Shown piece after piece: positions 1 through 13,919 of a DNA stretch of 64,000 nt; positions within the stretch are counted from its first letter, which is position 1; each line of letters opens with the position of its first letter. The DNA is from an uncultured Anaerovibrio sp. GTDB lineage: Bacteria; Bacillota; Negativicutes; Selenomonadales; Selenomonadaceae. The notes below the pieces were generated by a model. It had not been told where the DNA came from. It did no database searches and saw only the letters and a list, made by a program, of their open reading frames with translations. The stretch lies in contig CAKPYV010000006.1 in the NCBI GenBank assembly GCA_934203205.1, forward strand, positions 26,965-90,964, in the 5' to 3' direction. Position numbers and translations under genes: made by a program.

Positions 1-61
1 ATTTGCCGGGATGCCTTTCCCATAAATGCTGGCCAAAGGCTGCAATGCTATCCTTTAACAC
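1..61 (-). CDS. DUF2273 small membrane protein, 5' end only
   Basis: Only the first ~20 codons are in the window. Reading leftwards from a GTG at 59-61 gives a peptide ending in a WERHPGK-like segment, which resembles the start of DUF2273 proteins (small two-TM proteins). A purine-rich AGGCGGTG lies at usual distance before the GTG. The gene directly follows amaP, the position DUF2273 genes normally take after asp23 and amaP in Firmicutes. The call rests mostly on context and the short N-terminal match. Confidence 0.6.
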   Translation of the reverse strand, partial: MLKDSIAAFGQHLWERHPGK

Positions 62-76
62 TCAAATCACCGCCTG

Positions 77-646
77 TTACTTAATCCGGCGCTTCTTCAC
101 AGTAACGCCACTGGCAATGCTTTGCACTGAAATCTTTATATCAACATCATCAATGCCAGCAACCTCTACCAGATATTTGGCAAGCTGCTGCTGCAGCTCG
201 TCGCTAAGCTCCGGGATATTCCGCTCCTGGCTAACCTCCAAAGAAAGCTCCAGCTTCAGAAAATCTCCTTGTTCCTTGCGATGCTCCACTCTGCTCTTGA
301 CCTTGGCCTGCTGTACCCCACGAGTTTTCATAGCCATGGACTCTGCCATATTGCGGATAGCCGCCAGACTAACACTAATCTGGCCTGTTCCGCCGTTAAT
401 CAGCAAAAGATCCTTGGCATTAACCTGCTTGTTACCACGGTCAAGGCTGCACATAAGCAAATGTAAACTCAGCAGGATACCTACTCCTGCTGCCGCTGCT
501 GTCTGCCATTGATTGACAAAATATTCGTATTCATTCAAAAGCACCCTGTCAGGAACAACATGCAGGCATAGGGCCACTATGCCTGCACAAAAAGCTCCAA
601 CTAACAGGGTATAGATAAATAACAGGCCTCTGTTAAAAATCCCCAT
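77..646 (-). CDS. amaP: Alkaline shock response membrane anchor protein AmaP
   Basis: 189 residues. Two hydrophobic helices near the N-terminus (about residues 5-30 and 48-66) are followed by a soluble domain of about 110 residues that resembles Asp23 itself. This is the AmaP layout: in Staphylococcus, AmaP anchors Asp23 to the membrane. The gene lies 18 bp behind the Asp23-family gene and before a DUF2273 start, the conserved asp23-amaP-DUF2273 order. The start is supported by AAAGGGTG seven bases upstream of ATG. It is probably co-transcribed with asp23 and part of a cell-envelope stress module. Confidence 0.85.
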   Translation of the reverse strand: MGIFNRGLLFIYTLLVGAFCAGIVALCLHVVPDRVLLNEYEYFVNQWQTAAAAGVGILLSLHLLMCSLDRGNKQVNAKDLLLINGGTGQISVSLAAIRNMAESMAMKTRGVQQAKVKSRVEHRKEQGDFLKLELSLEVSQERNIPELSDELQQQLAKYLVEVAGIDDVDIKISVQSIASGVTVKKRRIK

Positions 647-664
647 TATACTGCACCCTTTTGT

Positions 665-1060
665 TTAACGCACACGAACTTCTTCCTCTTTCTCCTCTGT
701 TTCAGGGAAGCCAACACCCTGAACATGAACGTTAACCTCTACAACAGAGAGACCAGTCATGGATTCAATGGCATTCTTAACCTTCTCCTGAACATTCAAA
801 GCCACATCAGGAATCCGCACGCCAAACTTAACGATGATATACAAATCCACCGCAGCTTCGGTTTCACCAACCTCAACCTTGACACCCTTGGCCAGATTCT
901 TTTTCCCAAGAATCTCGGCAATACCGCCTACCAGACCGCCGCTCATGCCTGCAATGCCATCTACCTCAGTAGCAGCCATGCCTGCAATAATGCTAACAAC
1001 CTCATCAGCAATACGTACAGAACCAATGCCCTCATCAAGTTTAATGTTTTCGTTTGCCAT
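665..1060 (-). CDS. Asp23/Gls24 family envelope stress protein
   Basis: About 131 residues from the preferred start (ATG at 1060), which has GGGAGG eight bases upstream; an in-frame ATG at 1081 lacks such a site. The protein has the Asp23 pattern: an IADEVVSIIAGMAA-like helix, glycine-rich loops (GMSGGLVGGI), and a later VKVEVGETEAAVDLYIIVKFG beta region (given here as its key features rather than as an exact motif). It ends in a highly charged EEKEEE tail. Asp23 proteins are abundant cytoplasmic proteins held at the membrane by AmaP, encoded next door. First gene of the asp23-amaP-DUF2273 unit. Confidence 0.9.
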   Translation of the reverse strand: MANENIKLDEGIGSVRIADEVVSIIAGMAATEVDGIAGMSGGLVGGIAEILGKKNLAKGVKVEVGETEAAVDLYIIVKFGVRIPDVALNVQEKVKNAIESMTGLSVVEVNVHVQGVGFPETEEKEEEVRVR

Positions 1061-1225
1061 AGAAAAAACCTCCCTTGCCATTTTAACCGGGGTTTAATAC
1101 ACATCTATTCATCCCTATCAGGAAACCATGCATATCTGCCCGCCACAGGGACTGCTTATGCAATCCTTTGTATTTATTTTACCAAACATATAGACTTTAT
1201 ACAAGTTTTTTTGCAAAAATGTATA

Positions 1226-1263
1226 AAAAAAGGGACACTGCCCCAAAAACAGTCTCCCTTTTT
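1226..1263 (-). terminator. Intrinsic terminator after efp
   Basis: AAAAAGGGA-c-ACTG, a nine-base loop, then CAGT-c-TCCCTTTTT. The arms pair and are flanked by A and T runs, so it can work in both directions. It separates the aroQ-pepP-efp unit from asp23. Confidence 0.75.
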
Positions 1264-1292
1264 GTGCAGTATTAATTTATCAATGTTCCAGA

Positions 1293-1850
1293 TTAGGCAC
1301 GCTCAATGTAGTTGCCGGTACGAGTATCAATTCTCAATACATCACCCTCGTTGATGAACAGAGGAACGCGTACTGCATAGCCAGTCTCCAAGGTAGCCAT
1401 CTTGGTAGCACCAGTAGCAGTGTTACCCTTTACGCCTGGCTCACACTCAGTAACAGTCAGATCTACAGAGTTTGGCAGGGTAATACCGATAACACGGCCC
1501 TTGAAGGACTGAATAGCAACTTCCATATTCTCCTTCAGGTAGTTCAGTGCATCCCCCAGCTGCTCCTTGTTCAGCTCAGTCTGCTCATAGGTCTCATTAT
1601 CCATGAAGGTGTACATGCCATCAGCCTCATAGAGGAACGCCATGCGGGCAGTCTCCAGATGAGCAGCAGGCATCTTCTCGTTAGGGTTGAAAGTACGCTC
1701 TACTACAGCGCCAGTCTCAACATTCTTAATCTTGGTACGAACGAAAGCTGCACCCTTACCTGGCTTTACGTGCTGGAATTCAACAACCTGCCAAACGCCA
1801 CCATCAATCTCAATAGTCAGGCCAGTGCGGAAATCGGTACTTGTAATCAT
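1293..1850 (-). CDS. efp: Elongation factor P
   Basis: 185 residues from ATG at 1850, the normal EF-P length; GGAGG lies ten bases upstream, and the in-frame extension to 1886 is not typical of the family. The N-terminal KOW-like domain carries VEFQHVKPGKGAAFVRTKIKN with the conserved lysine (in PGKG) that is modified in many bacteria, followed by two OB-fold domains ending in the RIDTRTGNYIERA motif. EF-P binds the ribosome between the P and E sites and relieves stalling at polyproline. It is last in the aroQ-pepP-efp unit, a common Firmicute arrangement. No modification enzyme gene is present in the window. Confidence 0.97.
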   Translation of the reverse strand: MITSTDFRTGLTIEIDGGVWQVVEFQHVKPGKGAAFVRTKIKNVETGAVVERTFNPNEKMPAAHLETARMAFLYEADGMYTFMDNETYEQTELNKEQLGDALNYLKENMEVAIQSFKGRVIGITLPNSVDLTVTECEPGVKGNTATGATKMATLETGYAVRVPLFINEGDVLRIDTRTGNYIERA

Positions 1851-1895
1851 AAATAAAAACCTCCAAAAAATAATTTGCAATTTCATTTCTATGCA

Positions 1896-2978
1896 TTACA
1901 CGCATAGTTCAATTAATTCCTTAGAGCTGTGAGTAAGAATCTCACAGCCATCCGGGGTAACAGCAACTGTATCCTCAATGCGGACACCACCCCAATCAGG
2001 AATATAGATGCCGGGCTCAACTGTAACCAGCATATTTTCTTCCAACGCTTCACAGGTACTAGCTGGTGAAAGTCTTGGCTCTTCATGGATTTCCAGACCA
2101 ACACTGTGGCCCAGACCATGACCAAAATACTTATCATAGCCAGCCTCCCTGAACAGTTGACGAACTGCAGCGTCTACAGACTTGCCAGATGCTCCAGGCT
2201 TTACCAGGCTTACCCCCAGCTTTTGTCCCTGGAGAACCAGATTGTATATTTTCCTCTGTTTTTCATCAGGAGATCCTACACAAATGGTACGAGTCATATC
2301 AGAATGATAGCCCCTATATACAGCACCATAGTCCATTGTAACAAATTCTCCAAGATTTATCAACTTTTCTGTAGCAGTTCCGTGAGGGAGACTGCCTCTT
2401 TGGCCGGAAGCTACAATGGTGGTAAAGGATGGACACTGGGAGCCCTTGGCTCTCATTACATTTTCCAAGGCTGCTGCCACATCATTTTCACTAATACCTG
2501 GCCGGATGTAGGTAAGGATATAATCAAAGGCTTCATCCCCTATGGCCATAGCCTTGCGAATGCAGGCCAGCTCCTCAGCAGACTTTATCTGGCGCAGAGA
2601 ATCCAGACTTACAGAGGTAGTAAAATCCGCGTCATGCAAAAGCTGGGCAATTTTGCCATGCCAATCAAAGCACAGATTACTGCCCTCAAAACCAACCTTT
2701 TGCAAGCCTTCCTCATTGATCAGCTCCCCTACCCGCCGGAGTAAGCCCTTTTCCTGCTTGCGAATCTGAAAATCCGGGGCTTCCTTTTCCGCCTGCTCAA
2801 TATAGCGGAAATCCGTTATAAGCTGGGCGCTATTCATGCCGATAACCAGCATGGAATCATCCCCGGTAAAACCGCTAAAATAATGAAGATTTTCCAGCTT
2901 GCTAATAACAACTCCGTCCAAGCCTTTGTCCCGCAAAAATTCTCTCAGGTGATTCAAACGATTTTTATACATATCCAT
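1896..2978 (-). CDS. M24 family Xaa-Pro aminopeptidase
   Basis: 360 residues. An N-terminal creatinase-like domain (about 1-125) is followed by the M24 pita-bread fold. Metal ligands are visible: Asp in MDYGAVY and in HSDMTRT, His in FGHGLGHSVG, and Glu in TVEPGIY and RIEDT. These enzymes remove N-terminal residues preceding proline using two metal ions. GAGGT seven bases upstream supports the ATG at 2978. The gene starts 5 bp after the aroQ stop and precedes efp; the pairing with EF-P (both proline-related) is a conserved Firmicute neighbourhood. PepP and PepQ types cannot be separated from sequence alone. Confidence 0.92.
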   Translation of the reverse strand: MDMYKNRLNHLREFLRDKGLDGVVISKLENLHYFSGFTGDDSMLVIGMNSAQLITDFRYIEQAEKEAPDFQIRKQEKGLLRRVGELINEEGLQKVGFEGSNLCFDWHGKIAQLLHDADFTTSVSLDSLRQIKSAEELACIRKAMAIGDEAFDYILTYIRPGISENDVAAALENVMRAKGSQCPSFTTIVASGQRGSLPHGTATEKLINLGEFVTMDYGAVYRGYHSDMTRTICVGSPDEKQRKIYNLVLQGQKLGVSLVKPGASGKSVDAAVRQLFREAGYDKYFGHGLGHSVGLEIHEEPRLSPASTCEALEENMLVTVEPGIYIPDWGGVRIEDTVAVTPDGCEILTHSSKELIELCV

Positions 2979-2983
2979 AGCAT

Positions 2984-3430
2984 TTACCTCTGTGCCTTGA
3001 TTTTCTTCATGGCTACATACATAGCTGCACTATAGCTGTCTGTGCCAAAGCCCAAAATCTGCCCCATAACCACAGGAGCAATTACAGATTTATGACGGAA
3101 TTCCTCACGGGTATGTACATTGGAAATATGCACCTCAATAACTGGTACATTAACAGAAGCAATGGCATCCCGCAGAGCAATACTGTAATGGGTAAAGGCT
3201 CCCGCATTGAGAATGATAAAATCCACTCCCTTGGCCGGGGCCTGCTGAATCATATCTATCAGACCGCCTTCGTAGTTGGACTGATAAAATTCTGTCTCCA
3301 CTCCCTGCTCCGCCGCCTGCTGAGCCAGCATTTCGTTAATATCCTGCAAAGTCGTACTGCCATAAATCTCTGGTTCTCTAGTACCCAGCATATTCAGATT
3401 TGGACCATGCATTACCAGTATTCTGCTCAT
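2984..3430 (-). CDS. aroQ: Type II 3-dehydroquinate dehydratase
   Basis: 148 residues, the standard length. Catalyses dehydration of 3-dehydroquinate to 3-dehydroshikimate in the shikimate pathway. The family signatures are all present: [16 protein letters not shown] near the N-terminus with the catalytic Tyr, [27 protein letters not shown], and [17 protein letters not shown] with the catalytic His and the Arg of the mobile loop. First gene of the aroQ-pepP-efp unit. Confidence 0.96.
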   Translation of the reverse strand: MSRILVMHGPNLNMLGTREPEIYGSTTLQDINEMLAQQAAEQGVETEFYQSNYEGGLIDMIQQAPAKGVDFIILNAGAFTHYSIALRDAIASVNVPVIEVHISNVHTREEFRHKSVIAPVVMGQILGFGTDSYSAAMYVAMKKIKAQR

Positions 3431-3489
3431 TTTTACTACTTCCTTCCTGTATTAACAGGCTATGCCTTTATAGCCTGCCAGCCTTAGAT

Positions 3490-7975
<4,486 letters not shown>

Positions 7976-7993
7976 GACTCATTCCTCCACAAA

Positions 7994-8038
7994 CTCAAAA
8001 AGAGCTGCCGATGTGTTTTACTGTCATACATCAGCAGC
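7994..8038 (-). terminator. Intrinsic terminator after ppaC
   Basis: Read on the minus strand: GCTGCTGATGT, a loop, ACATCGGCAGC, then TCTTTTT. The stem has one G-T type mismatch. It lies between ppaC and pcrA, so pcrA probably has its own promoter or depends on readthrough. Confidence 0.75.
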
Positions 8039-8054
8039 CCTTGAATAATACGAT

Positions 8055-8984
8055 TTACAGCTTTGCTGCAGCCTCAGTCAGCTGAGGTACAATCTGCTTC
8101 TTGCGGGACATAACCCCAGGCAGATAGATGGAATCACCGCTGGCATCCTTGCCGAAAGCATCAGCAATCAACTGCTTTGGCTCACCTACAAATACTAATT
8201 TAGTGGACTCTTCCATAATATCAGTAACCATCAGCAGGGACATATCATAGCCCTCATTCTGGCACAGCTCCTGCATAGCAGCAACCAGCTCAGCCTTCTT
8301 GGCCAGAATATCAGTGGTATCCATAACAGAAATCTGAGCCACAATAGCCTTGTAGTTACCAAAGGAGAAAGGCTTGGAATCAGTCTTGGCAATCTGAGCA
8401 GGAGTCAAATCTCCCAAATCAGCACCAGCCTTCAGCATAGCCATACCATATTCCTTCAGATTTACACCAGCAATAACAGCCAGCTTCTCAGCAGCAGCCT
8501 TGTCCTGCTCAGTGCAGGTTGGAGACTTGAAGAGAACAGTATCAGATACAATAGCAGACAGCAAAAGGCCAGCAATTTTCTTTGGCAGCTCTACCTTCTG
8601 GCAGTCAAACATCTTGGTAATAATAGTAGCAGTACAGCCTACTGGCTCAATATGAACAAAAATAGGATTAGCAGTGTTGAGGCCACCCAGACGATGATGA
8701 TCCACAATCTCCAGAAGTTCTGCCTTGTCCAGACCATCAACAGACTGAGCTGGCTCATTGTGGTCTACCAGCATAACAGCCTGCTTCTCCTCTACGGAAG
8801 CAATCAGCTCAGGAGCCTCTGCCTGGAAATAATCCAAGGCATACTGAGTTTCCTTGTTTACCTCACCCAGACGCACAGCAACAGCCTCTACACCCTGAGC
8901 CTGCTTCAAAGCAGCATAGCTCAATGCGGAACAAATAGAATCAGTATCAGGATTCTTGTGACCTGTAACAAATACCTTACTCAA
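8055..8984 (-). CDS. ppaC: Manganese-dependent inorganic pyrophosphatase
   Basis: 309 residues, family II pyrophosphatase (DHH superfamily). Metal ligands are seen in GHKNPDTDS at the N-terminus, DHNE near residue 73 and VDHHRLGG near residue 93. The C-terminal DHHA2 domain carries the SRKKQIVPQL motif that binds phosphate. Hydrolyses pyrophosphate to drive biosynthesis. The start codon is TTG, supported by AGGAGG seven bases upstream. Lies 40 bp behind trmL and is closed by a hairpin terminator. Confidence 0.96.
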   Translation of the reverse strand: MSKVFVTGHKNPDTDSICSALSYAALKQAQGVEAVAVRLGEVNKETQYALDYFQAEAPELIASVEEKQAVMLVDHNEPAQSVDGLDKAELLEIVDHHRLGGLNTANPIFVHIEPVGCTATIITKMFDCQKVELPKKIAGLLLSAIVSDTVLFKSPTCTEQDKAAAEKLAVIAGVNLKEYGMAMLKAGADLGDLTPAQIAKTDSKPFSFGNYKAIVAQISVMDTTDILAKKAELVAAMQELCQNEGYDMSLLMVTDIMEESTKLVFVGEPKQLIADAFGKDASGDSIYLPGVMSRKKQIVPQLTEAAAKL

Positions 8985-9024
8985 AACAATTCCTCCTATA
9001 AATCAATTCAAATTTATGTTTATA

Positions 9025-9507
9025 TCAAGTTCTTGTACCGGGACCAACCTGTTGCAGGTTAGCATAATCCAACTGCCGCATAGCCTCATAGGCTACAATA
9101 GCCGCGGAATTGGACAGATTGAGAGAGCGGGCTCCCTCAATCATAGGAATGCGGATGCAGTCCTCCCAATTTGCTTTCAAAATATCCTCTGGAATACCAG
9201 CAGTTTCCTTGCCAAATACCAGCAAATCATCCATGCCAAAAGTAGTCTCAGAATGGGCTCTTGGTGCCTTGGTACTGCAAAAATGGAATTTATGTCCCTG
9301 GTACTTCTCCTGTACCTCAGCAAAATTCTCATGAACATGAACCTTCACCAAATGCCAATAGTCCAAGCCTGCCCTCTTGAGGTGCTTATCATCAATGGAA
9401 AACCCCAGTGGCTTTACCAGATGCAGCTCAATACCTGTAGCAGCACACAATCTGGCAATATTACCAGTATTTCCCGGTATCTCCGGCTCTATCAATACAA
9501 TATGCAT
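9025..9507 (-). CDS. trmL: tRNA (cytidine/uridine-34-2'-O)-methyltransferase TrmL
   Basis: 160 residues, a minimal SPOUT methyltransferase. Motif 1 (PEIPGNTGNIARLCA) and the trefoil-knot SAM-binding motif 3 (LNLSNSAAIVAYEAMRQ) are present, with GKETAGIPED in between. The enzyme methylates the ribose at the wobble position of leucine tRNAs. AAGGAG lies just upstream of ATG. The gap to ilvD is 11 bp, so it is probably translated from the ilvD transcript although functionally unrelated. Confidence 0.92.
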   Translation of the reverse strand: MHIVLIEPEIPGNTGNIARLCAATGIELHLVKPLGFSIDDKHLKRAGLDYWHLVKVHVHENFAEVQEKYQGHKFHFCSTKAPRAHSETTFGMDDLLVFGKETAGIPEDILKANWEDCIRIPMIEGARSLNLSNSAAIVAYEAMRQLDYANLQQVGPGTRT

Positions 9508-9518
9508 AGCCAGACTCC

Positions 9519-11177
9519 TTAGTCAGCAGTAACTACAGCACCACGGGAAGCAGAGGTAGTCAGCTTGGCATAACGGGACAGATAGCCAGTCTTAATCTTT
9601 GGCTCAGGCTTTACCCAGGCAGCCTTTCTCTTGGCCAGCTCCTCATCGCTAACCCGCAGCTCCAGCTTACGATTTGGAATATCAATATCAATCAGGTCTC
9701 CGTCCTCAATAAAGGCAATAGGGCCGCCGGCCATAGCCTCTGGAGAAATATGACCAATGCAGGCACCACGGCTGGCACCAGAGAAACGACCATCGGTAAT
9801 CAGAGCCACCTTCAAACCACGACCAGAAATAACTGCAGTAGGATTCAGCATTTCCTGCATACCAGGGCCACCCTTTGGTCCCTCATAGCGGATAACTACC
9901 ACATCACCCTCTACAATCTTGCCATCCATGATAGCATTAACTGCAGACTCCTCAGAGCTAAAGCACTTGGCCTTGCCGGTGTATACCAACATATCCTCAG
10001 CCACAGCAGAAGCCTTGACAACTGCATTCTCAGGGCACAGATTACCGGAGAGAATAGCCAATCCGCCTTCCTTGCGATAAGGTTCCTCCACAGTCTTGAT
10101 AACATCAGGACGGAGAATCTTGGCATTGGCAATCTTCTCAGCCACAGTGCCTACAACAGTCATAGCATCAGTATGAATAACGCCCTTCTTGGACAGCTCC
10201 TTCATAACAGCATTGATGCCACCAGCCTCATTCAAATCAATCATGTGGTGAGTACCAGCAGGACTCAACTTAGCAATATAAGGAGTCTTACGGCTGATTT
10301 CATCAAATCTAGCTGCTGGCAGCTCAATACCAGCCTCATGGGCAATAGCAGTCAAATGAAGAACAGTGTTGGTAGAGCCGCCAATACCCATATCTACAGT
10401 AATAGCATTCTCAAAGGCCTTTTCCGTAAGAATATCTCTTGGCTTAATATCCTTCTTCAAAAGCTCCATAACTACATGACCAGCCCGCTTAGCCAGCTGG
10501 CGACGAGCACCAGTATAAGCAGCTGGAATAGTACCATTGCCAGGCAGGCCCATACCCAGAGCCTCAGTCAGGCAGTTCATGGTGTTGGCAGTAAAGAGAC
10601 CAGCGCAGGAGCCGCAGCCAGGGCAGGCAGCAGCCTCAATGGAGGTCATATCAGCCTCGGTAATCTTGCCAGCAGCAAATTCACCAGCAGCCTCAAAGGA
10701 CTGGCTAACGCTGATATCATGTCCCTGATAACGGCCTGGCAGCATAGGGCCGCCACTAACAACCACACATGGAATGTTCAGACGGGCAGCAGCCATCAGC
10801 ATACCTGGTACAACCTTATCGCAGTTTGGAATAAGCACCAAAGCATCAAAGCCAGTAGCAGTAGCTACAGCCTCAATGGAATCTGCAATCAGCTCACGGC
10901 TGGCCAGAGAAAACTTCATGCCGGTATGGCCCATAGCAATACCATCACAAACACCAATAGCAGGGAACTCCATAGGAGTACCACCAGCAGCCGCTACACC
11001 TAACTTAGCCGCCTCAGTAATCTCTCTCAAATGTATATGACCAGGAATAACCTCGTTGAAGGAATTACAGATACCAATCAACGGCTTCTGCAAATCCTCA
11101 GGGCCAAATCCCATAGCATTAAACAAAGAACGATGAGCGCATCTAGTAGCGCCTTTTTTTACAACATCTGATCTCAT
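9519..11177 (-). CDS. ilvD: Dihydroxy-acid dehydratase
   Basis: 552 residues, full length. Catalyses dehydration of 2,3-dihydroxy-isovalerate and -methylvalerate in valine and isoleucine synthesis. Iron-sulfur cluster cysteines lie in PNCDKVVPG and in [18 protein letters not shown]; the IlvD/Edd C-terminal signature ([14 protein letters not shown]) is clear. AGGAGA precedes ATG. No other ilv or leu gene is in the window. No T-box or other attenuator can be recognised in the 264-bp upstream region. Confidence 0.97.
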   Translation of the reverse strand: MRSDVVKKGATRCAHRSLFNAMGFGPEDLQKPLIGICNSFNEVIPGHIHLREITEAAKLGVAAAGGTPMEFPAIGVCDGIAMGHTGMKFSLASRELIADSIEAVATATGFDALVLIPNCDKVVPGMLMAAARLNIPCVVVSGGPMLPGRYQGHDISVSQSFEAAGEFAAGKITEADMTSIEAAACPGCGSCAGLFTANTMNCLTEALGMGLPGNGTIPAAYTGARRQLAKRAGHVVMELLKKDIKPRDILTEKAFENAITVDMGIGGSTNTVLHLTAIAHEAGIELPAARFDEISRKTPYIAKLSPAGTHHMIDLNEAGGINAVMKELSKKGVIHTDAMTVVGTVAEKIANAKILRPDVIKTVEEPYRKEGGLAILSGNLCPENAVVKASAVAEDMLVYTGKAKCFSSEESAVNAIMDGKIVEGDVVVIRYEGPKGGPGMQEMLNPTAVISGRGLKVALITDGRFSGASRGACIGHISPEAMAGGPIAFIEDGDLIDIDIPNRKLELRVSDEELAKRKAAWVKPEPKIKTGYLSRYAKLTTSASRGAVVTAD

Positions 11178-11331
11178 ATTGCAACTCTCCTATATTGTCA
11201 ATTTTGTACTATTGTACATCAAAATAGACCAAATGTCCATATTTCATTGAGGATATATGCAATTTGCAAATTTCTATTTTATCTTGATTCTCTATGAAGA
11301 TTTATTCTATTAGTGGCTTCATTCAAAACTA

Positions 11332-11427
11332 TTAATATCGAGTCTTACATACACCACAGCGAGTAAAGGCCAGTGTGTCTACTGCTTCGCCCTCATTTCC
11401 ATCACACCAATGTACATAATAATATGT
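11332..11427 (-). pseudogene. Possible 3' remnant with Cys pairs in ilvD upstream region
   Basis: The 11178-11441 gap is mostly AT-rich and contains no clear gene. On the minus strand one frame stays open for about 30 codons and ends at TAA (11332-11334). It encodes HWCDGNEGEAV... and a TRCGVCKTRY end with a CxxC pair, but starts after a stop codon and has no start codon. It could be the tail of a lost zinc-binding protein. Weak support; nothing else is seen in the gap. Confidence 0.2.
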
Positions 11428-11441
11428 TTAAACTGTTATAG

Positions 11442-12182
11442 TTATCTATCATCCAATATCAAATTTTCAAATTCTGTTTTACTCATAGATATACCGCAAT
11501 TAATCAACCTACCTATTCTTTTTTCCCATATCTCATCCATCATCAATCGCCTATCCTCTGAAATTCCGTAATGAATTTTGCGATGACATATAGGGCAAAG
11601 ACAAACAATATTCGCATAGATATCTAGAGAATGCTCAAACTTACCCTGATAATGCAACGGAATCGCATGATGCCCCTCCATATATGGTTTATTATTGCTA
11701 CCATCTATAAATGATTGATGTTCACTGTCCATTTCGCATCTATAATCAGCATATTGCACAACCTGTCTGGTGATAATAGCAGTACGGGGATATTCTAGAA
11801 CTGTCCTTTTTATTTTTTCCTTAGCAGGCATCGGAACATCTAATACCGTCAAATCTCTATTAATTTGCTTAAACATTTCGCCATTAGCAAATTTTAAATA
11901 ATTATTCATACCTGCACTATACATACTATGTCCGCGCTTGTCGAGAGCCAAAAAACCTTCATCACGCTTTAATTCTTCCATAATTTCTAGAAGTCTATCC
12001 AGTGTACGAATCTCGTATATACTATTTTTGATCTTCTCCTTTGCTATGAGTATTTGAGAAATCTTTTTCAGTGCTTCGTCATAATGCTTGACCGTGCTTT
12101 GCTTCAGTCCACGAACATCTTGCAAAAACCGTCTATAATATTCCCTGAGATTATCATCAATTTCTCTGTCCATATTTTTCAA
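11442..12182 (-). CDS. HNH endonuclease domain protein
   Basis: 246 residues. The C-terminal half (about 150-220) carries an HNH nuclease signature: a HHAIPLHYQGKF segment, an Asn in YANIVCLCP, then CPICHRKIHYG, with the CxxC-type zinc pair expected of this class. The N-terminal 60 residues (YYRRFLQDVRGLKQSTVKHY) resemble the SAM-like N-terminal domain of phage-type integrases, which would give DNA binding. Similar two-part proteins occur among orphan restriction-like nucleases. AAGGTT lies upstream of ATG. It is AT-rich compared with the core genes and is the left edge of an accessory island. Confidence 0.75.
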   Translation of the reverse strand: MKNMDREIDDNLREYYRRFLQDVRGLKQSTVKHYDEALKKISQILIAKEKIKNSIYEIRTLDRLLEIMEELKRDEGFLALDKRGHSMYSAGMNNYLKFANGEMFKQINRDLTVLDVPMPAKEKIKRTVLEYPRTAIITRQVVQYADYRCEMDSEHQSFIDGSNNKPYMEGHHAIPLHYQGKFEHSLDIYANIVCLCPICHRKIHYGISEDRRLMMDEIWEKRIGRLINCGISMSKTEFENLILDDR

Positions 12183-12448
12183 CCTTATATTTCACCTTTT
12201 ATAGATATTTCTCTATTTCAATCAAAACCTTAGCAAGGTTATGATATCTTACCACCCCGTGCGGTGTAGACATATCTTTTTATATTATACACATATATGT
12301 TATAATTATAATATAAATTATTGCGTACTACAAGAAAGAGTGATAAATAATACTTGCCATGTCCAATACAGATTTAACCTAGTTTTTGCCATTTTTAGGG
12401 TGCGTCAAGAGTTAATGAAACTAACATGTCAAAGAAGGAGAACCTAAC

Positions 12449-13708
12449 ATGAATGATAATGTAATTAACAATTGGGATGAAATCCTAGAATGGAAAAACC
12501 GAGAAATCACCAATTTCGCCAATATTTTCTCCAAATACAGTATGAGCGAACAGCTTTTAGATGAATATCTGTCTATTCCAAAATCCTATAGTAATATTGC
12601 TATCCGCTATTCCCTATTGGCTGCCAAATTTCTCATGCACACCAAATGTCAGGATTGGCGAAGGGACAATATTACCACAGAACAAATAAAAGAAATAACC
12701 GCAAACCTTCTAAATTTAGAAGATGGATTTCGTTCTATTGCCTCAAATCAAGCCATTTCCCTAGACCTTCTCATCAAACATGCAGATATTCTGTCACTAG
12801 AAGATTTGCTGAATAACAGCTATCTAAATGCCCTATGGGGCCACAACAAGATTTCAACTTGGTATTCCATGGCCTCAGATGCTTGTAACATAATATGCAA
12901 ACAATCTGAAAAGCAATCAGATAATTTAGATATTATTTGGGAAGCATGCGATATTAATAAAATTTCTCCCCTAGAACTAGAGAATCCAGATTTTATATAT
13001 AGTATTGATAAATATATGAATGACCACGATCTCCTAGAGATATTAGGCAATGATGAAATTATTTTTTATGATCCAGAAATGCCTGAGATTATTTACAATG
13101 CTGTCGAACATAGAAATAAAAAAAATGCCATGTGTCTTATTATGAACACATGGCCCATGGACGAAGCATTTTTAGAACGATACTACAGTGAAATGAGGGA
13201 TTTTTCACGATATACATCTTTCATTGCACTTAATCCAGTTCAAAAACCTTCTGATAATTATTTGGAAAATCACTGGGATGACCTAAAGAATGACAATTGC
13301 CTTCATTACATTTTTGACGATAATCGCAGCCTAGATTTTATAGAACGACATTTTTTTGATCTAAAAGACCAAAAACAATGCTGGGAAAGAATTGCTGGCT
13401 ATTGCAAGCTAACTCCTGATTTTGTTCAAAAATTTAGTGAGTATCTAATTCCCTGCATATGTTTTTTGCTTCAGAATCCTCACCTTGCCTCGAAAAATGC
13501 TAACAATGAAATATATAGCCTTGCCTCTATCAAGGATAATACTCAATTAAAAGAAATACAGGATTTGGGTTACAATAGAGGCAAAGCTGAAGGTAAAATT
13601 GAGTCTATAAAGGAATTGATGCGTAATTTAGACCTATCCCCTGAAAAAGCCATGAAGGCTCTAGGGATTGCGCCTTCTGAATTTAGTCGATATCTTGCTT
13701 TGCTCTAA
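12449..13708 (+). CDS. Uncharacterised protein with Rpn-type C-terminal tail
   Basis: 419 residues, AT-rich, with AAGGAG before ATG and a strong terminator behind, so it is an intact gene. I do not recognise the first ~370 residues: helical, Trp/Asn/Leu-rich, with loosely repeated units around acidic positions (LENPDFIYSIDKY, PVQKPSDNYLENHW). The last ~45 residues (GYNRGKAEGKIESIK, then SPEKAMKALGIAPSEFS, then YLALL) match the tail of the Rpn nuclease at 14245-15114 closely. In Rpn/PD-(D/E)XK transposase-like proteins this tail follows the nuclease, but no nuclease core is visible here. Divergent from the HNH gene. Confidence 0.7.
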   Translation: MNDNVINNWDEILEWKNREITNFANIFSKYSMSEQLLDEYLSIPKSYSNIAIRYSLLAAKFLMHTKCQDWRRDNITTEQIKEITANLLNLEDGFRSIASNQAISLDLLIKHADILSLEDLLNNSYLNALWGHNKISTWYSMASDACNIICKQSEKQSDNLDIIWEACDINKISPLELENPDFIYSIDKYMNDHDLLEILGNDEIIFYDPEMPEIIYNAVEHRNKKNAMCLIMNTWPMDEAFLERYYSEMRDFSRYTSFIALNPVQKPSDNYLENHWDDLKNDNCLHYIFDDNRSLDFIERHFFDLKDQKQCWERIAGYCKLTPDFVQKFSEYLIPCICFLLQNPHLASKNANNEIYSLASIKDNTQLKEIQDLGYNRGKAEGKIESIKELMRNLDLSPEKAMKALGIAPSEFSRYLALL

Positions 13709-13729
13709 ATATTATACATTGTACTTCTT

Positions 13730-13775
13730 ACGCTGGGGTATACTCTTTTTTAGTATATTTCAGCGTTTTTCTTTT
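13730..13775 (+). terminator. Intrinsic terminator
   Basis: ACGCTG, an inner partly paired GTATACT...AGTATAT, then CAGCGT followed by TTTTTCTTTT. Ends the 419-residue gene. Confidence 0.75.
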
Positions 13776-13919
13776 ATCAATTTTTATACTTCCCAATACT
13801 GTTCCTTCTAAAGGTGCAGACTGTGGAATGCTACTTGCTATCGTTCCTGTTTAGGCTCCCATTTAGGAACGGTGCTCAGATACCGTTCCGCTTTGCGTTC
13901 CTGTTTCCGCACCTCATAC

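Noticed and set aside
3..512. Long plus-strand open frames opposite amaP, efp and ligA
   Set aside because: They mirror well-supported minus-strand genes, lack ribosome-binding sites and have unlikely amino acid composition.
9750..11003. 417-codon frame opposite ilvD
   Set aside because: Very long but Ser/Asn/Thr-biased and opposite a highly conserved enzyme; a typical antisense shadow.
11178..11441. Possible T-box or leader attenuator before ilvD
   Set aside because: No T-box core, specifier hairpin or leader peptide could be recognised.
12241..12447. 68-codon frame before the 419-residue gene
   Set aside because: Cys/Tyr/His-rich without a recognisable pattern and no ribosome-binding site; probably chance in AT-rich DNA.
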